Shown here: positions 1 through 11,679 of the stretch, in pieces
How the letters are laid out: each line of letters starts with the position of its first letter
Position numbering within the stretch: the first letter of the stretch is position 1
Origin: Perilla frutescens
Lineage: Eukaryota; Streptophyta; Magnoliopsida; Lamiales; Lamiaceae
Assembly: GCA_026008535.1 (NCBI GenBank)
Contig: BRKX01000015.1
Coordinates: 24,139,501 to 24,203,500, forward strand
DNA length: 64,000 bases
Direction: 5' to 3'
Made by a program: the position numbers and the translations under genes
Notes under the pieces: model-generated
What the model was told of the DNA's origin: nothing
Databases searched by the model: none
Seen by the model: only the letters and a program-made list of their open reading frames with translations

Positions 1-560
1 CACTTACCATGTTGGCGGTGGATGGTGATCGACGCCTATATGAAGACTGAATTGAGAAGCAATCGGTGCCACTGTTATTTTGTTTAGATTCTAGTGTTAG
101 AATCAGTTTGTGGTCGTTTGTAACTAGTAGTTGTTCCTTAAACAGTTCAACGTGATAGACTAGTTTTGAGTGTTTACGAGTGAAACATGTGAAGGGATTT
201 TTATTCTGTTTTGTACGCAATCTCGTGAAAGATTGTAAGTTAAAGTCGTGGGTAGCTAGAGGGAGTCTAGTGTCACGGTTGTGAGGGGATCTTACAAATT
301 TTGGCTAGCGAAAGAGTTCGAGGAGAAGAACGGGCGACATAAGGCGGGAGGCTTATATGTGTAAGATCCTTAATACCCTCTTCGAAGGAGTAACAGTCGA
401 AACTTCAAGTTTGGGAGCAATCCCCCCAGAGTAGGTTGGTTGAACCGAACTGGGTTACCATCTCGTGCATTTTTACTGCTTTATTTGTTTATGTTCTTGT
501 ATCTGTTCCACACATATCATTGAACAGTTTTTAAGCAGTTAACTACAAATCATATAAGCA
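1..560 (+). repeat. Copia-type LTR-like fragment, truncated by window edge
   Basis: No open frame is recognised. The stretch around 255-480 shares its layout with the better-defined copia LTR at 60137-61094: an 'agagggagtctag' block, a 'gtgaggggatcttacaa' block and an 'aactgggttacca' block followed by a T-rich tail, in the same order. I therefore read this as the right part of a related LTR in plus orientation. No primer-binding site or gag follows, so it is a relic. The boundary near 560 is approximate. Confidence 0.35.
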
Positions 561-641
561 CGGATTACTATTTTTCACTATCAATTTAGTAATGATATAT
601 ATGCGTCATTAAAGTATACTTTGGGCTATATAATTGGCGTC

Positions 642-1668
642 TGGTGATGAGATTTTTTTTTTAGGAAAAAAACGAGGAAAATAAATTAAGAAAAAAGTCA
701 TTCAGCTAATGGAACGTCGGGCAAGATAGTCTCCGATATATGACCAGTATAATGGTAAAAAGAAAAATTGCTAACTACTAAAGACGCTAAACCATGTGCC
801 ATTGAGTTGGCATCATGACGAGCCCAACTGTAGCACACTCTCAAAGAGCATGGCCTCCTGTTGGATGGAATTGCAGACTTCTCTGTAAGACAAATCCTCT
901 TTTACCAACCGCAGATCATGGACAATCCCTTGGTTGTCAGTTTCCAGAATCACTTTCTTCCCACCAAACTCCCAAGCGAGAACAAGACCTTCCTGGCATG
1001 CCACACCTTCTGCAATATCAGCTTGAAAGAATGAATTCAACCGTCTGCATCTTGAAGTAATGACTCTTCCATTCTCATTTCAGATAATAACACCAATTCC
1101 CACAACTCCACTTTGTTTGCACGCTGCATCAACATTGATTTTCCAAACTTCTTTAGGAGGTTTTTCCCACAAAGGGTGAATCTTGGCCACCTGCAGATTA
1201 ATCAAGCATTCCACGGAATTTTGAATTTCATGGAATAAAGTAACTGCATTATCAATACAAACTTTTGTAGGGATTTGAGTTCGCTGAAACATTAGCAAAT
1301 TTCTTTGCTTCCAAATGCTCCACAGCAGCACCGCAAAAAAGGGAATGACATTGCTCTTCATCAATCTTTACAATCTCTCCAAACCATTCGCGCATAGCAA
1401 GTCGACACCTTACACTCTCTATGTTCAAACAGATAGGGGAGGTCTGCAAAAAAAAAAGACCCTACAATCACGAAGACAATGTTAGATCGACTCAGCAGCT
1501 TTCCCACACCGTTTACAAATTTCATTAATATCAATATGTCTCTTTTTCAGCTCAACTGCAACTGATAGAGCACCTCTGGCACACTTTCACAAAAAATGGC
1601 GAATCTTTGGAAGCGTTCTAAGGCTGTGAATCCACTTCCAAACTAAATCCTCGTTTGGTGATGAGATT
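642..1668 (-). mobile_element. 5'-truncated L1-type LINE with 13-bp target duplication
   Basis: The 13-mer TGGTGATGAGATT occurs at 642-654 and 1656-1668. Between them lies about 1.0 kb whose minus-strand translation is the 3' end of a plant LINE. A T-run right after the left copy (652-661) is the expected complement of a poly(A) tail. Target-primed reverse transcription typically leaves such a duplication, an A-tail and a 5' truncation. The element is an old fragment with stops and frame changes. Confidence 0.8.
790..1655 (-). pseudogene. LINE ORF2 C-terminus: zinc-binding RVT region plus RNase H-like domain
   Basis: Reading the minus strand from about 1650, a zf-RVT-like segment shows the pattern W-K-W-I-H..P-K-I-R-H-F-L, then CKRCGKAAES. 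A stop follows the F-L. The next segment (1364-1080) holds the tryptophan-rich LLWSIWKQRN motif and a K-I-N-V-D-A-A start typical of the RNase H-like domain RVT_3. The last segment (1040-813) holds E-T-D-N-Q, the second acidic position of that fold. The pieces lie in at least two frames and contain stops, so no product is expected. Identification rests on domain order and motifs, which are diagnostic for plant LINEs. Confidence 0.75.
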
Positions 1669-1962
1669 AATACCAATAATTAATGGTCATTCCCTAAGCT
1701 CAATAGTAAGGAGATAATTTGAGAAGATTCGAATATGACATGTATATATTATAACTATCCATGCATGAAATAATACCATACATAATAACCATACCTTCAG
1801 CTTCCCAAAACACAGATTAAATCACCATAATTTTCAGAATTACATCATATTCTCAACATTAAAATTATGTCCTTATTTTTGGTGTAATAGAATAAACTAA
1901 TGTTAACTTAAATAAAAAAATAGATTAATATTTTACACTCAGAACCTCAAATTCATATAAAT

Positions 1963-2183
1963 AAAAGTTCATAAAACTCGTCCCCTTGGGGATGGATGGC
2001 CTAGTGGTGGAGTGGTGTTTCTTGAGGCCAAAGGTCTCAAGTTCGACCCACCACCAACACCACATACTCACACTTGGTTTGTCAAGTGTGGCTATTACAA
2101 AGGGACAGGGTTTACCCAGTACGCACCACGGTAGCGGCTGCGGGTTACCCTCGACATCCAAAAAAAAAAAGTTCATAAAACTC
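1963..2183 (+). mobile_element. tRNA-derived SINE, Au-like, with 17-bp target duplication
   Basis: The 17-mer AAAAGTTCATAAAACTC occurs at 1963-1979 and 2167-2183. The body between them (about 1980-2166) has a pol III A-box-like GGCCTAGTGGTGGAG, a B-box-like GGTCTCAAGTTCGACCC, and the tail GTAGCGGCTGCGGGTTACCC, followed by an A-run. That tail matches what I remember of the Au SINE family of angiosperms. The long perfect duplication suggests a fairly recent insertion. It carries no coding capacity. Confidence 0.8.
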
Positions 2184-2246
2184 AATTTTAACAAATAAAA
2201 CTATCCAAAAAAAATTGAAGTATGAGATCCTAATTCCTATACGTGG

Positions 2247-2658
2247 TGTTGAGAGGGGATATTCATGCGCCATATTTGATGTATGCACGCACATGCATGC
2301 AAACACAGACTGTTGCCATGATTCCACCAACTTAGCAGCATTCATGTATCTTCTTGTGTAGGACCACATGACGTGACACTATAAGAAGTACCAAGCTATC
2401 ATGCAGCCACGTCAGCGATCCGATACAAGTTCTTGAGCTAAGATAACCACCGTTAGTCAAGCATCTAGTGCAACTCGTGAATAAAGACCGTAGATTGAAT
2501 TAGTTGTGCTAGTTTTATACTTTCCTATGTTGTAGTATAAATATGAGAAACATAAATTGTAATTTTTGATTTTCTGATTTAAGAATTAAGATCTGAAATA
2601 ATGAAACTTTTCCCAAAATATTTCTTTCGTTCAATACAATACAATTTCTGATTTTACA
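2247..2658 (+). repeat. 5' LTR of the copia element
   Basis: This 412-bp repeat pairs with 7111-7523. It begins TGTTGAGAGG and ends in TTTTACA, and contains a TATA-like 'gtataaatatgag' around 2534. The LTR supplies promoter and polyadenylation signals. Scattered substitutions against the right copy show that the insertion is not recent. Confidence 0.92.
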
Positions 2659-2672
2659 TGGTATCAAGAGCC
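2659..2672 (+). other. Primer-binding site of the copia element
   Basis: TGGTATCAAGAGCC lies directly after the 5' LTR. It matches the TGGTATCAGAGC consensus complementary to initiator-methionine tRNA, with one extra base. Confidence 0.85.
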
Positions 2673-2717
2673 ATAATTCTGAATCGATAAGATTAATTGA
2701 TCTAGATTAAATTGCAA

Positions 2718-3866
2718 TGATGTCGAAACAAAATAAGAGAGTACCGTGAAATCAGATTGTAGCAGAAGAAAGAGGTTTTTACATGAATGTCGTTGCTGCT
2801 GGTACAGAAGATTATGGAGAAAATAGCAATCAGAATGCTCAAACTGAAGGAGTGAATGATCGACGCCTTCTAACAGAAGATCGCAGAGCTATTGTTAGTT
2901 ACAAAGAGCAGATGAATGATGTATTGTCTGTTCACCCTACAGATCACCCATGTATGACTTTAACCCACTGATTTATTAACTGGAAAGAACTTCCATAGTT
3001 GGTCACGATCCATAAGAAGAGGATTGGCAGCAAAGAATAAACTGGATTTTATAGATGGATCGTTGATTGAACTGAGTGAAACTTCGATTGATCATAAACA
3101 ATGGCTGCGGGTTGATTATTTAGTTTTCTTCTGGATTGCTAATTCTATTACTAAGGAATTAGGATGTGGTTTTCAACATCTAGAGAATTCCAAAGATCTA
3201 TGGGGAGAATTAAATAGGCATTTTGGAAGGACTAATGGACCGCAAATTTATAAACTGAGAAGAAAATTGGCAACATATAGTCAAATGAATCAAACTGTGT
3301 TGATGTATTACAACAACTTGCAGTCACTATGGGATGAAATACATTTACTCGTGCCGTGTCATATTTGCACATGTGGTGCCGCTGAGCTCAACAAGCACAA
3401 TGAAGAAGATGAGAGGCTCATGCAATTCTTAATGGGACTAAATGACAGTTATGAGGCTATTAGAAACTAAATACTCATCCTAGATCCTCTACCATCAGTT
3501 AGCCAAGCATGTTCTATGGTCTTACATGTAGAAGAACAAAAGGACGTTTCATCTCAATTCCCTAATAAAGTCGAACAAAACGCTTTATACAGTAATCAGA
3601 AAAATGCTTATGGCAGAGGTGATGCTTTCAGAAGAAGGATGAGCAAAAAAGAAAAGCAGAGGCTTAAGTGTTCACATTGTGGTGTTAATGGTCATGAAAA
3701 AACTGACTACTTTGAATTGGTGGGTGTTCTTGATTGGTACAGAAAGTTTAAAGCGGACAAGATAAGAAATAGAGCAAATCTGGTGGACAATGATAATCAA
3801 TTTAGTATGAAAGATGAGGTGACAACACCAGACAACCATACTCCATTTGATATGAATAAGGTGATT
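2718..3866 (+). pseudogene. Copia gag, broken
   Basis: Pieces of a copia capsid polyprotein lie in order. The first piece (2783-2971) ends in the L-S-V-H-P-T-D-H-P region that opens plant copia gag N-terminal domains. The next (3024-3470) carries the A-K-N-K-L-D-F-I-D-G motif and the UBN2/retrotran_gag helices. The last (3516-3866) carries the nucleocapsid segment. The zinc knuckle near 3669 keeps C-x2-C-x4-H but its fourth ligand is tyrosine, so zinc binding should be lost. Stops separate the pieces. The role would have been particle assembly and RNA packaging. Confidence 0.85.
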
Positions 3867-4029
3867 TAAGCTGAAGTTGCTAAATATCTTGGGGTTTACA
3901 TGTCAAAATCTGGAAATCCAGCTCTTGCTCCTAATCCTACTAATCTGGTAGAGCTTGATAAACCTGACGATACTTCCTAGCAGTACATGGGTCATTATGT
4001 GTTTGGAGTAATGGAAGATATACAGAATA

Positions 4030-5616
4030 GTGAGTATTGATTCAGGCGCTAGCATTCATATGTGTTGCAATCCTACACTCATGAGAACACTTCACAAACT
4101 TGTTGAACCACAGAAGATATTTCTTCCAGATGGATCTTTTACTTTGGCATACTACCCTGGAGAAGTCCAGTTAACAGATAAGATTATCCTATATAAAGTT
4201 CTTTTTGCTCCCTCCTTCACTCACAATCTTATATCAGCAGGAGAATTAACCAAAGATATAGAAGTGAAGGTTATTTTTCTACCTATGCATTGTCTGATCA
4301 AGGATGAAATGCATGATCAATTTCTTGGTATAGGAAAACTGAAGGGCATATTGTATGTTATTCAGAACTCACAAGCAGACTTACCATGTTCTGTACATCC
4401 TTCATCTGATTATAGTCTGCAGAAATGGCATGAAATGTTAGGCCATCCATCAATCAGTACTATGCGACATATTTTCTCCCTGAAAAAAATGTGTCCAGAT
4501 ATTGATTTTAAGGATTTGAGAGATTGTGAAGTCTGTTACAAATCTAAATAGTAGAGGCTGCCATTCCCAGCTCTTCACCAACGAAATAATGTTCTATTTG
4601 AATTAATTCATATTGATATTTGGGGTCCTTACAAGGAAGAAAATGTTACTAACTCTTCTTATAATCTCATCATAGTGGAGTATCATAGTCGAGCTACATG
4701 GACCTATTTGCTCCATTCTAAATGACATGTATATAGAGTTTTGCAAAGTTTTTTTTTATCATGGTGAAAACTCAGTTTAAGACACAAGTGTGTATCATGA
4801 AGACGGATAACGGTACTAAATTTACTAGATCTTCTACTCAGTCTTTGCTACAGGATAATGGTATCATTCATCAAAGGAGCCGTGTCTATTCTCCATAGCA
4901 AAATGGGATAGTTGAGAGGAAGCACAGACACTTTTTGTAGATGGCCCGAGCACTTATGTTTCAAAGCAAGTTGTCTAGTAAGTTTTGGACGTATTTTATT
5001 TTGCATGCTACTTGGTTGATTAACCGCACTCCTACTGCTATGCTTGATTGGTTTACTCCGTATGAGATCTTGCTTCATCAATCTCCTTCCTATGCACATT
5101 TATATCCATTTGGATGCTTAGCATATGCTAAGAATGTCTCTCCATTCCTGTCCAAATTTGACTCAGAAATTATCGAAGCATATTTCTTGGAAATGCTGCT
5201 AATCACAAAGGCTATATACTATATGATTTAGATACTTCTCGTATATTCATCTTCAGAGATGTTACTTTCTTTGCAGAGAATTTTCTTCTACAACTTACTG
5301 ATTCACTTCCCTCATTGCCATTTCCTTCATTCCATGATCCTTTTCCAGATTCTAGCACTCTTCCTTTTACTGATTCTCCTAGTCATGATTGATCTTTTTC
5401 CTTCCTAGTTCCTGATGTCTCTATTCCAGTTTCTTCACTTCCTTTGCATCGAAGCCACAAAGCTACTTATCCCCCATCTTACCTTGAAGACTATGTGTGT
5501 TCTACTTCCACTATTTCCATTTCTCCTTCACTATCTGTATTTCCTCCAATGTCAAAAGCCTGCAAGAGCCCACTTCTTATTCAGAGGCTAGCAAGTTCAT
5601 TGAATAGACCACATCT
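4030..5616 (+). pseudogene. Copia protease and integrase region, broken
   Basis: At 4030 the frame opens with the aspartic protease signature I-D-S-G-A. Around 4420-4540 is the GAG-pre-integrase zinc segment (W-H-E-M-L-G-H-P, then C-E-V-C). The integrase core follows in shifted frames (H-I-D-I-W-G-P-Y near 4611), interrupted by several stops between 4551 and 4940. A later open piece (4941-5231) carries the C-terminal part of the core. From 5232 to 5616 is a Ser/Pro-rich linker, also frame-broken. No functional integrase is possible. Confidence 0.85.
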
Positions 5617-7098
5617 ATGCAGGTCGAGCTTACAGCTCTTGAAGAAAATAAGACTTGGGAACTGACTTATCTTCCTCCTGAGAAACACACCATAGGTTGC
5701 AAGTGGGTTTATAAGGTTAAGCTCAAGGCCGATGGGACTGTTGAGCGCTTTAAAGCTAGGCTTGTGTCTAAAGGCTATAAGCAAGAGTATGATGTTGATT
5801 ATAATAAGGTTTTTTCCCCTGTAGCAAAGTTGGTAACAGTTCGATTCTTTCTTGCAGTTGCTACACAATAGTCATGGCCCATTGAGCAGATCGATATCAA
5901 CAATGCACTCCTACATGGATACATTACAGATGAGATATACATGTCTGTTCCACAAGGCTATACCAAGGCCAAACCTAATCAGGTATGCAAACTTGTGAAA
6001 AGCTTGTATGGTTTAAAGCAAGCTTCTCGAGAATGGAATCAAGAACTTAATCGACATTTGCTTGCCTATGGTTTTGTTCAATCTGCGCATGATCACTATC
6101 TTTTCACTAAGGGGACTGGGGTTTCATTTATAGCAGTTCTCATTTATGTTGATGACATTATTATGACTGGGCCTGATATGTCTGCTATTGACTCTCTCAA
6201 GCAATCTCTTCATGCGGCCTTTACAATTAAGGATTTAGGACATGCTAGATACTTCCTTGGGGTTGAAATTGCCCAGGGTTCCACCGGTACCTATCTCAAT
6301 CAACGGAAGTATGTCTTAGATCTCCTTGATTCTGTTGGTCTCATAAAATGTAAGTCGGCTGCTACTCCTCTTTCTGTTGGCATCCATTTGTCTGCTAATC
6401 ATTCTTCTCCTCTAGTGCAAGCTGATTCCTATCGCCGTCTTATTGGTCGTCTCCTTTATCTGAACTTGACTCAACCCGATATCTCATATGTTGTTCAACA
6501 GCTCAGTCAATTCATGTCTCGTCTGCAGCAATCACATTGGGATGTTGCTATGCATATCCTTCTCTATTTAAAAGGGTGTCCCTCTGTCGTGCTTTTATTT
6601 TCTTCTTCATCCTTAATGGATATTCATGCCTATTGCGATGCCGATTGGGGTTCATGCCCTGATTCACATCATTTTCTTACTGGGTACGGTGTGTTTCTTG
6701 GTGATTCGTTTATCTCATGGCGCTGTAAGAAACAAGATACAGTCTCCATGTTTACGGTAGAGGCTGAATATCGCAGCATGAGCACTACTCTTCGTGAATT
6801 GATATGGATTCCATATTTGATGCAAGATTTTCAGCTTGCATGTTCGTTTCCTCTCTCATTATTCTGTGATAATCAGTCGGCTATCCATATCGCAAAAAAT
6901 CAGGTGTTTCATAAGCGAACAGAGCACCTCGATATGGATTGTCATTTTGCCCGCGAGCACTATAAATGTGGTTTCTTCCAGTCGCATTATATATCTTCTC
7001 AATTGCAGCTTGACGACTTGTTTATCAAGTCTTTGTCTGCTACTCATTTTCATTTGCTCTTGTCCAAGCTACACCTATCTGATATACACGCGGTATAG
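5617..7098 (+). pseudogene. Copia reverse transcriptase and RNase H, nearly open
   Basis: The RT domain starts with T-W-E-L and continues through W-V-Y-K-V-K to a stop at 5869-5871. It resumes in the same frame, and from 5941 stays open for 385 codons. Visible motifs are Y-V-D-D (polymerase site), S-L-Y-G-L-K-Q-A, and, in the RNase H part, C-D-A-D-W and the later E-A-E-Y. The RNase H end lies just upstream of the purine tract and 3' LTR, as expected. The long open C-terminal half shows this end decayed last. The single internal stop disables a full RT. Confidence 0.9.
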
Positions 7099-7110
7099 CT
7101 TGAGAGGGGG

Positions 7111-7523
7111 TGTTGAGAGAGGATATTCGTGCGCCATATTTGATGTATCCACGCACGTGCATGCAAACACAGACTGTTGCCATGATTCCACCAACTTAGC
7201 AGCATTCATACATCTTCTTGTGCAGGACCACATTGACGTGTCACTATAAGGAGTACCAAGCTATCATGCAGCCACATCAACGATCCGATGCAAGCTCTTG
7301 AGCTAAGATAACCACTGTTGATCAAGCATCTAGTGCAGCTCATGAATAAAGACCGTAGATTGAATTAGTTGTGCTAGTTTTCTACTTTCCTATGTTGTAG
7401 TATAAATATGAGAAACACAAATTGTAATTTTTGATTTTCTGATTTGAGAATTAAGATCTGAAATAATGAAACTTTTCCCAAAATATTTCTCTCGTTCAAT
7501 ACAATACAATTTCTGATTTTACA
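7111..7523 (+). repeat. 3' LTR of the copia element
   Basis: This 413-bp copy of 2247-2658 is preceded by the purine tract TGAGAGGGGG (7101-7110), the plus-strand primer, and followed by target duplication CGTGG. Confidence 0.92.
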
Positions 7524-7528
7524 CGTGG

Positions 7529-8998
7529 GCGCATTGATCAAATTTCACCTATATAAATACGTGTATTCGATTAATTAAAACACAATTTAGAAAGGTTAGA
7601 ATTGAGCTAACTGCTTACCGACAACTATGCAAGGTAGCGATACACATGAGATCTCCTGTATCATTCTCCGTAATATTGTATGTATCAATTCTATCTTATT
7701 TTATTATTTTATTTTTTAATTTCAATTTAATATGTTTTTGTTGAATTTAACATTTTTACTTAAGTTCATCCTTTCCAATTAAAGTATATTAAAAAAACTA
7801 AAAAAAAATATTATGGTACATAAAATGTTAGTAGTGGGGATCCAGTCCGGGTAGTGGTGAGTGGCAACAACTCTTACAGTACTGGGACCCACGAGTGCTA
7901 CTTTTCAGTCCGTTGGGCTTTTCTAAGTTTAATGCGAGAATCAAAATAAACAGATTGTGTTGGGCCACTGGGTACTCTATACTATGCCATTAATATGGAT
8001 AATTCCTGTTTTAATTTCGTACTATTTTTTAAATATAAACATTCATATATGCAAGTAAGAAAACTTAATGTAGATTACTTACGTAGTTACGTTCTTCCTT
8101 GCCATGTTCCTATCTCGATTTCTGATGCCCTCATATATTTTGTTCTTCAGTGTGATCCACAATACCATGTTTATTGTTCAAGTCTTAGTCATTCATAATT
8201 GCCACTTTCTTCCCATTTAAATATTTCTAGCCCACTTGGTAAATTTAGAGAAGATAGAATTTTATTTACCAAATCACAACAGTACAAAACAATGGACATT
8301 GTGAGAGCCCAATTTTTCACACAAGCCCAATTTAAAGTGCCCAGAAAGAAAATCCCAATTTTACAAAAGTAACAAATTGATTCCAATATTACAAAACACA
8401 GATTAAGTTCCCCTAAAAAACCACACATCAAGTACTTACTCATATTCATTGCTAGACTAGACTAGATTAAAAAAAAAATTATACATTGAAATTTTCATAG
8501 GGTTATTGACTTAGATCACCTCCAACAATCTGCACTATAATATAATATCAATATCACTAAAATACATTAGATTTCACATTTCAATTGTAGTAGTCTGCAT
8601 TATAATTCTACACCAAAAATTGGGATATCTATTAATGGATATCTAGCATTCTGAATTATAATTATTATTTTATAATTGCTAACATATAATAATATATGCA
8701 ATTTCAGTTAATGGATAGCTATAATTAAATTCAACATTTCATAATAATTATCGAAATATCTTTTTTAGAAACAGATATATTTGAATTAATATACAATTCA
8801 ACATTGAATTTTATGTGTCAATATTTGCATTTAATTAAATTTATCACATATAATAAATTTAATATTAATTTACAACACATTATTTAAAATAATAAAAAAT
8901 AAATTGAAAAAAAAAATTACCGTGGATGGAGGAGGGACAGTACCTCTCCCCCAAAATAGTGTTGGATGGTGTGCCGTTGGAGAGTATGGTTCACACCA
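7529..8998. other. Intergenic, AT-rich, no gene
   Basis: No coding region is recognised. 7620-7850 looks like a weak member of the MITE family at 8999-9218: it has GATCTCCTGTATC on the left, GGATC on the right and the 'AAGTTCATCC..CCAATTA' core. 8508-8985 is very AT-rich and has 'ctccaac'-type sequence near both ends, suggesting a decayed Tourist-like MITE without a clear target duplication. Confidence 0.4.
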
Positions 8999-9218
8999 GA
9001 TCACCTGTTGCATTTCCTATTACATTTTCTGTTCCAAACCTTGATTAAAAAAAATATATTTTTTTTAAATTTTTAATTTATTATGATTTATTTAATTAAA
9101 ATTTTCCCTTTAGAGTTCATTCATCCCCAATTAGGGTATATTAATATTTTTTTAAAAAAAATTAAAAAAAATTCTAGTTATGCAACACTAAATGGAATAG
9201 GAATTGCAACAGACGATC
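8999..9218. mobile_element. Small MITE with imperfect ~35-bp terminal inverted repeats
   Basis: The left end GATCACCTGTTGCATTTCC pairs with the right end read in reverse, GATCGTCTGTTGCAATTCC; similarity continues for about 15 more bases. The AT-rich centre carries 'GAGTTCATTCATCCCC' followed by 'AATTAGGGTATATTA', a core shared with segments near 7745, 29595, 31100 (reverse) and 40740. Length is about 220 bp with no coding capacity. The superfamily is not assigned. Confidence 0.6.
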
Positions 9219-10969
9219 TCATCCGAATATGGTTGCGGTATTATTATGTTTTGGCGTCTCCAAAATTGCTACTCTCCGTTTTTACTTCAGAAACAAGTCA
9301 CATGACATGTGAAACTATATAAAAGTGCACGTGATTCGCGTGTAATTTTTAAATACTTCATAAAGTATTATATTGAGATTTTAAATTTATTGGGAAGTAC
9401 GGTACATTTTTATGTTAAAACATTACGTTACATTGACCTAACCAAGCTGTAAATTCACGTACGTGTCAGCCCATCCGCTTCTTCCCCAACAAAAATATAA
9501 GGTGGAGATCATCACGTGCCATCTTTTTCTTACCAGCAAATTCTTGCGTTTTCACTTTCCTTTTTTCCACAAAAAAAAAAAAAAAAAAAAGTTATAGTCT
9601 TCTTCCCCAACCAAATTCGCTGGAACTGTTGAAGTTTTGTTCGAAAACTCAGAGATCGAAAATGAATTTTCGAACACTCTTAAACACATTCAAAAATTGA
9701 TTTTTGAACCCTTTGAGTACATTCGAAATTCGAACCTCATAACCATCAATCAAAAATCACTTTTCAAACCACATCTGTGCCGTCAAATATCAATTTTCGA
9801 ACTCCATTCACATTGTTCGGAATATACAACACGATCACTGAAATTGAACAAAATAAAAATTGAAAACATGTGGAGAAAAAATGGTGGGGGATATGAGAGG
9901 GAAAAATTGAAGAGAAAGAAAAAGAATACCCAAAGGAACCACAACATGTTCTTGATTTGTTGATAACTTGCAAAGATTGATTTTTTTTGGTGTGGAAAGA
10001 GGAGCAGACTGTTGAGGAAGATGGCCTGATCAGAGGGAGAAAGTTTTCTCATATTTTTTAACAATTATCTTTTATATTTTTAATAATTAATCAGAACCCT
10101 TTTAATAATTATTAAACTTGATACTTAAAATGGAAGGGTAAAAGTGATATTTAATGTGATGTATAAAAAAATGTTTAAATAATGTAAAAAATGTGTGGTA
10201 TGTAAAGTAAAAATGATGTATAAATAAACATCAGTGATGTATTTAGAAATATTCTTGTTGAAATCGTTCAACATAATATTATTTTTTCAGGAAAAAAAAA
10301 TTAAAAGGATAAATTTTCTATGAGATGATATATGAAATTAATTAAGGGGAAAATTCACATGCTTATCACTTTCATTTATTAAAAGTAACTCATCATTTTC
10401 TAAAAAAAAGGAACTTCCCGTTTTGAAAAATCATACTAATACATTGAATCATTAAAAAAATTTAACATTATATACCCATCCTCACATCATATGATTATAA
10501 AAATAATACTATGAATCTTTTAAAAATGTACATCAATTAATACAAATAATCCTTAAAAATTATCATCATCATTATTGTATTTTTTTGGATAATTAAATTA
10601 TATAATGTTCCACCATTATATATTTACAATTTGATACAATTTAATATCGGGAATTGTGAAAAGTAAAATTGAGGCTATATCTAGAATTATCATAAGTTGG
10701 TTGAATCTGTTGGGATTTTATAAATCCCAACATGTACAAATTTACGACACATCAATGAATTTAATTTTAAATAAAGTAAATTAATAAAATCATAGTTAGT
10801 CTGGTTCCTTGTTGGGAGTATTGTATGTATGTATTTAAAATAGACTTTTAAATAAAAGAAATTACATATGCAAAACAACGTCCCTCCAAAAAAAAATAAA
10901 AAATAAAAGAGCAAACAACGGCACATTTAGATGCATTCTGTAAATTTATATCAGCCAGATAACTAGTAG
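9219..10969. other. Intergenic, no supported gene
   Basis: The stretch holds an A-run (9571-9589), an AT-rich spacer and a perfect 11-bp inverted repeat at 10708-10732. The open frame at 9637-9963 has low-complexity composition and no recognised domain; I do not call it a gene. ACGT-core elements occur at 9459 and 9513, but no gene follows to give them meaning. Confidence 0.4.
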
Positions 10970-11679
10970 TATATTTTAAGGATAAGGTTCAATTTGTCTC
11001 TTGAACTATTTCTCGAGGAGTATTCTTGACTCTTAAACTAAATTCGGTCACAGTTAGCCCCCTGAACTATTGAACTCAGCTTGAATGGTCATTTGAACTA
11101 TTAAATTTGATCCAGTTAGCCCCCTCGAAGGTAAATAAATTTATTTTACTTATTTCTAAATATAATGAATAAAAAATATTAAAATATATATATATATATA
11201 CATAACAGTAATAAAAAAATACTTTTTTATAAATAATTTTATCTATATAATTATGGTATATATTAAATTGATCAATTATAGACGTTAATAATCTAATATA
11301 ATATAATCAACGTTATGTGTATATTATATACAATTTATCTAATATAATATATATTTATTAGAATATATAGATTTTCATTATCGGAATCCATATAGTATAA
11401 TTTCATACATACATATAAAAGAAATGGAATAATAGTTACATATATTTTTTTTCCTTTTATTTTATGTTATTTTATTTTGAAACTACCAAAACAAAACTTA
11501 ATTTTTATTTTCAATTGGCTAACTGGGTCAAATTCAAAAGTTCAAAGGATTAACTGAGTTGAATTTGAAAATTTAAGGAGCTAACCGGAATCAAATTTAA
11601 TTTAAAGGTCATAAAGCTCCTTGAAAAATAGTTTAGGGGGCAAATTAAACCTCATCCCTTTATTCCCCTATATTTTAAG
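10970..11679. mobile_element. Non-autonomous element with ~170-bp inverted repeats
   Basis: The left arm (about 10981-11150) reads GATAAGGTTCAATTTGTCTC and onward. The reverse complement of the right arm (about 11480-11660) reads GATGAGGTTTAATTTGCCCC and stays alignable through the 'gttagccccctgaa'/'gttagctccttaaa' region. An 11-bp direct repeat TATATTTTAAG lies at 10970-10980 and 11669-11679 and may be the target duplication. The long arms and short AT-rich middle suggest a foldback or Mutator-like MITE. Confidence 0.6.

Larger units (their letters stand above)
2242..7528 (+). mobile_element. Two-LTR Ty1/copia retrotransposon, coding region decayed
   Basis: The element runs from 2247 to 7523 and is flanked by the 5-bp duplication CGTGG at 2242-2246 and 7524-7528. 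LTRs start TGTTGAGAG and end TTTTACA. A primer-binding site follows the left LTR, and a purine tract (7101-7110) precedes the right one. The internal order gag, protease, integrase, reverse transcriptase, RNase H is that of copia elements. The LTRs are clearly alike but differ at many scattered positions, and every coding domain carries stops or shifts, so it is not autonomous. I do not assign a lineage. Confidence 0.92.

Noticed and set aside
9637..9963. 108-codon ORF as a gene
   Set aside because: Lys/Glu/Phe-rich composition driven by base content; antisense frames equally open; no domain.
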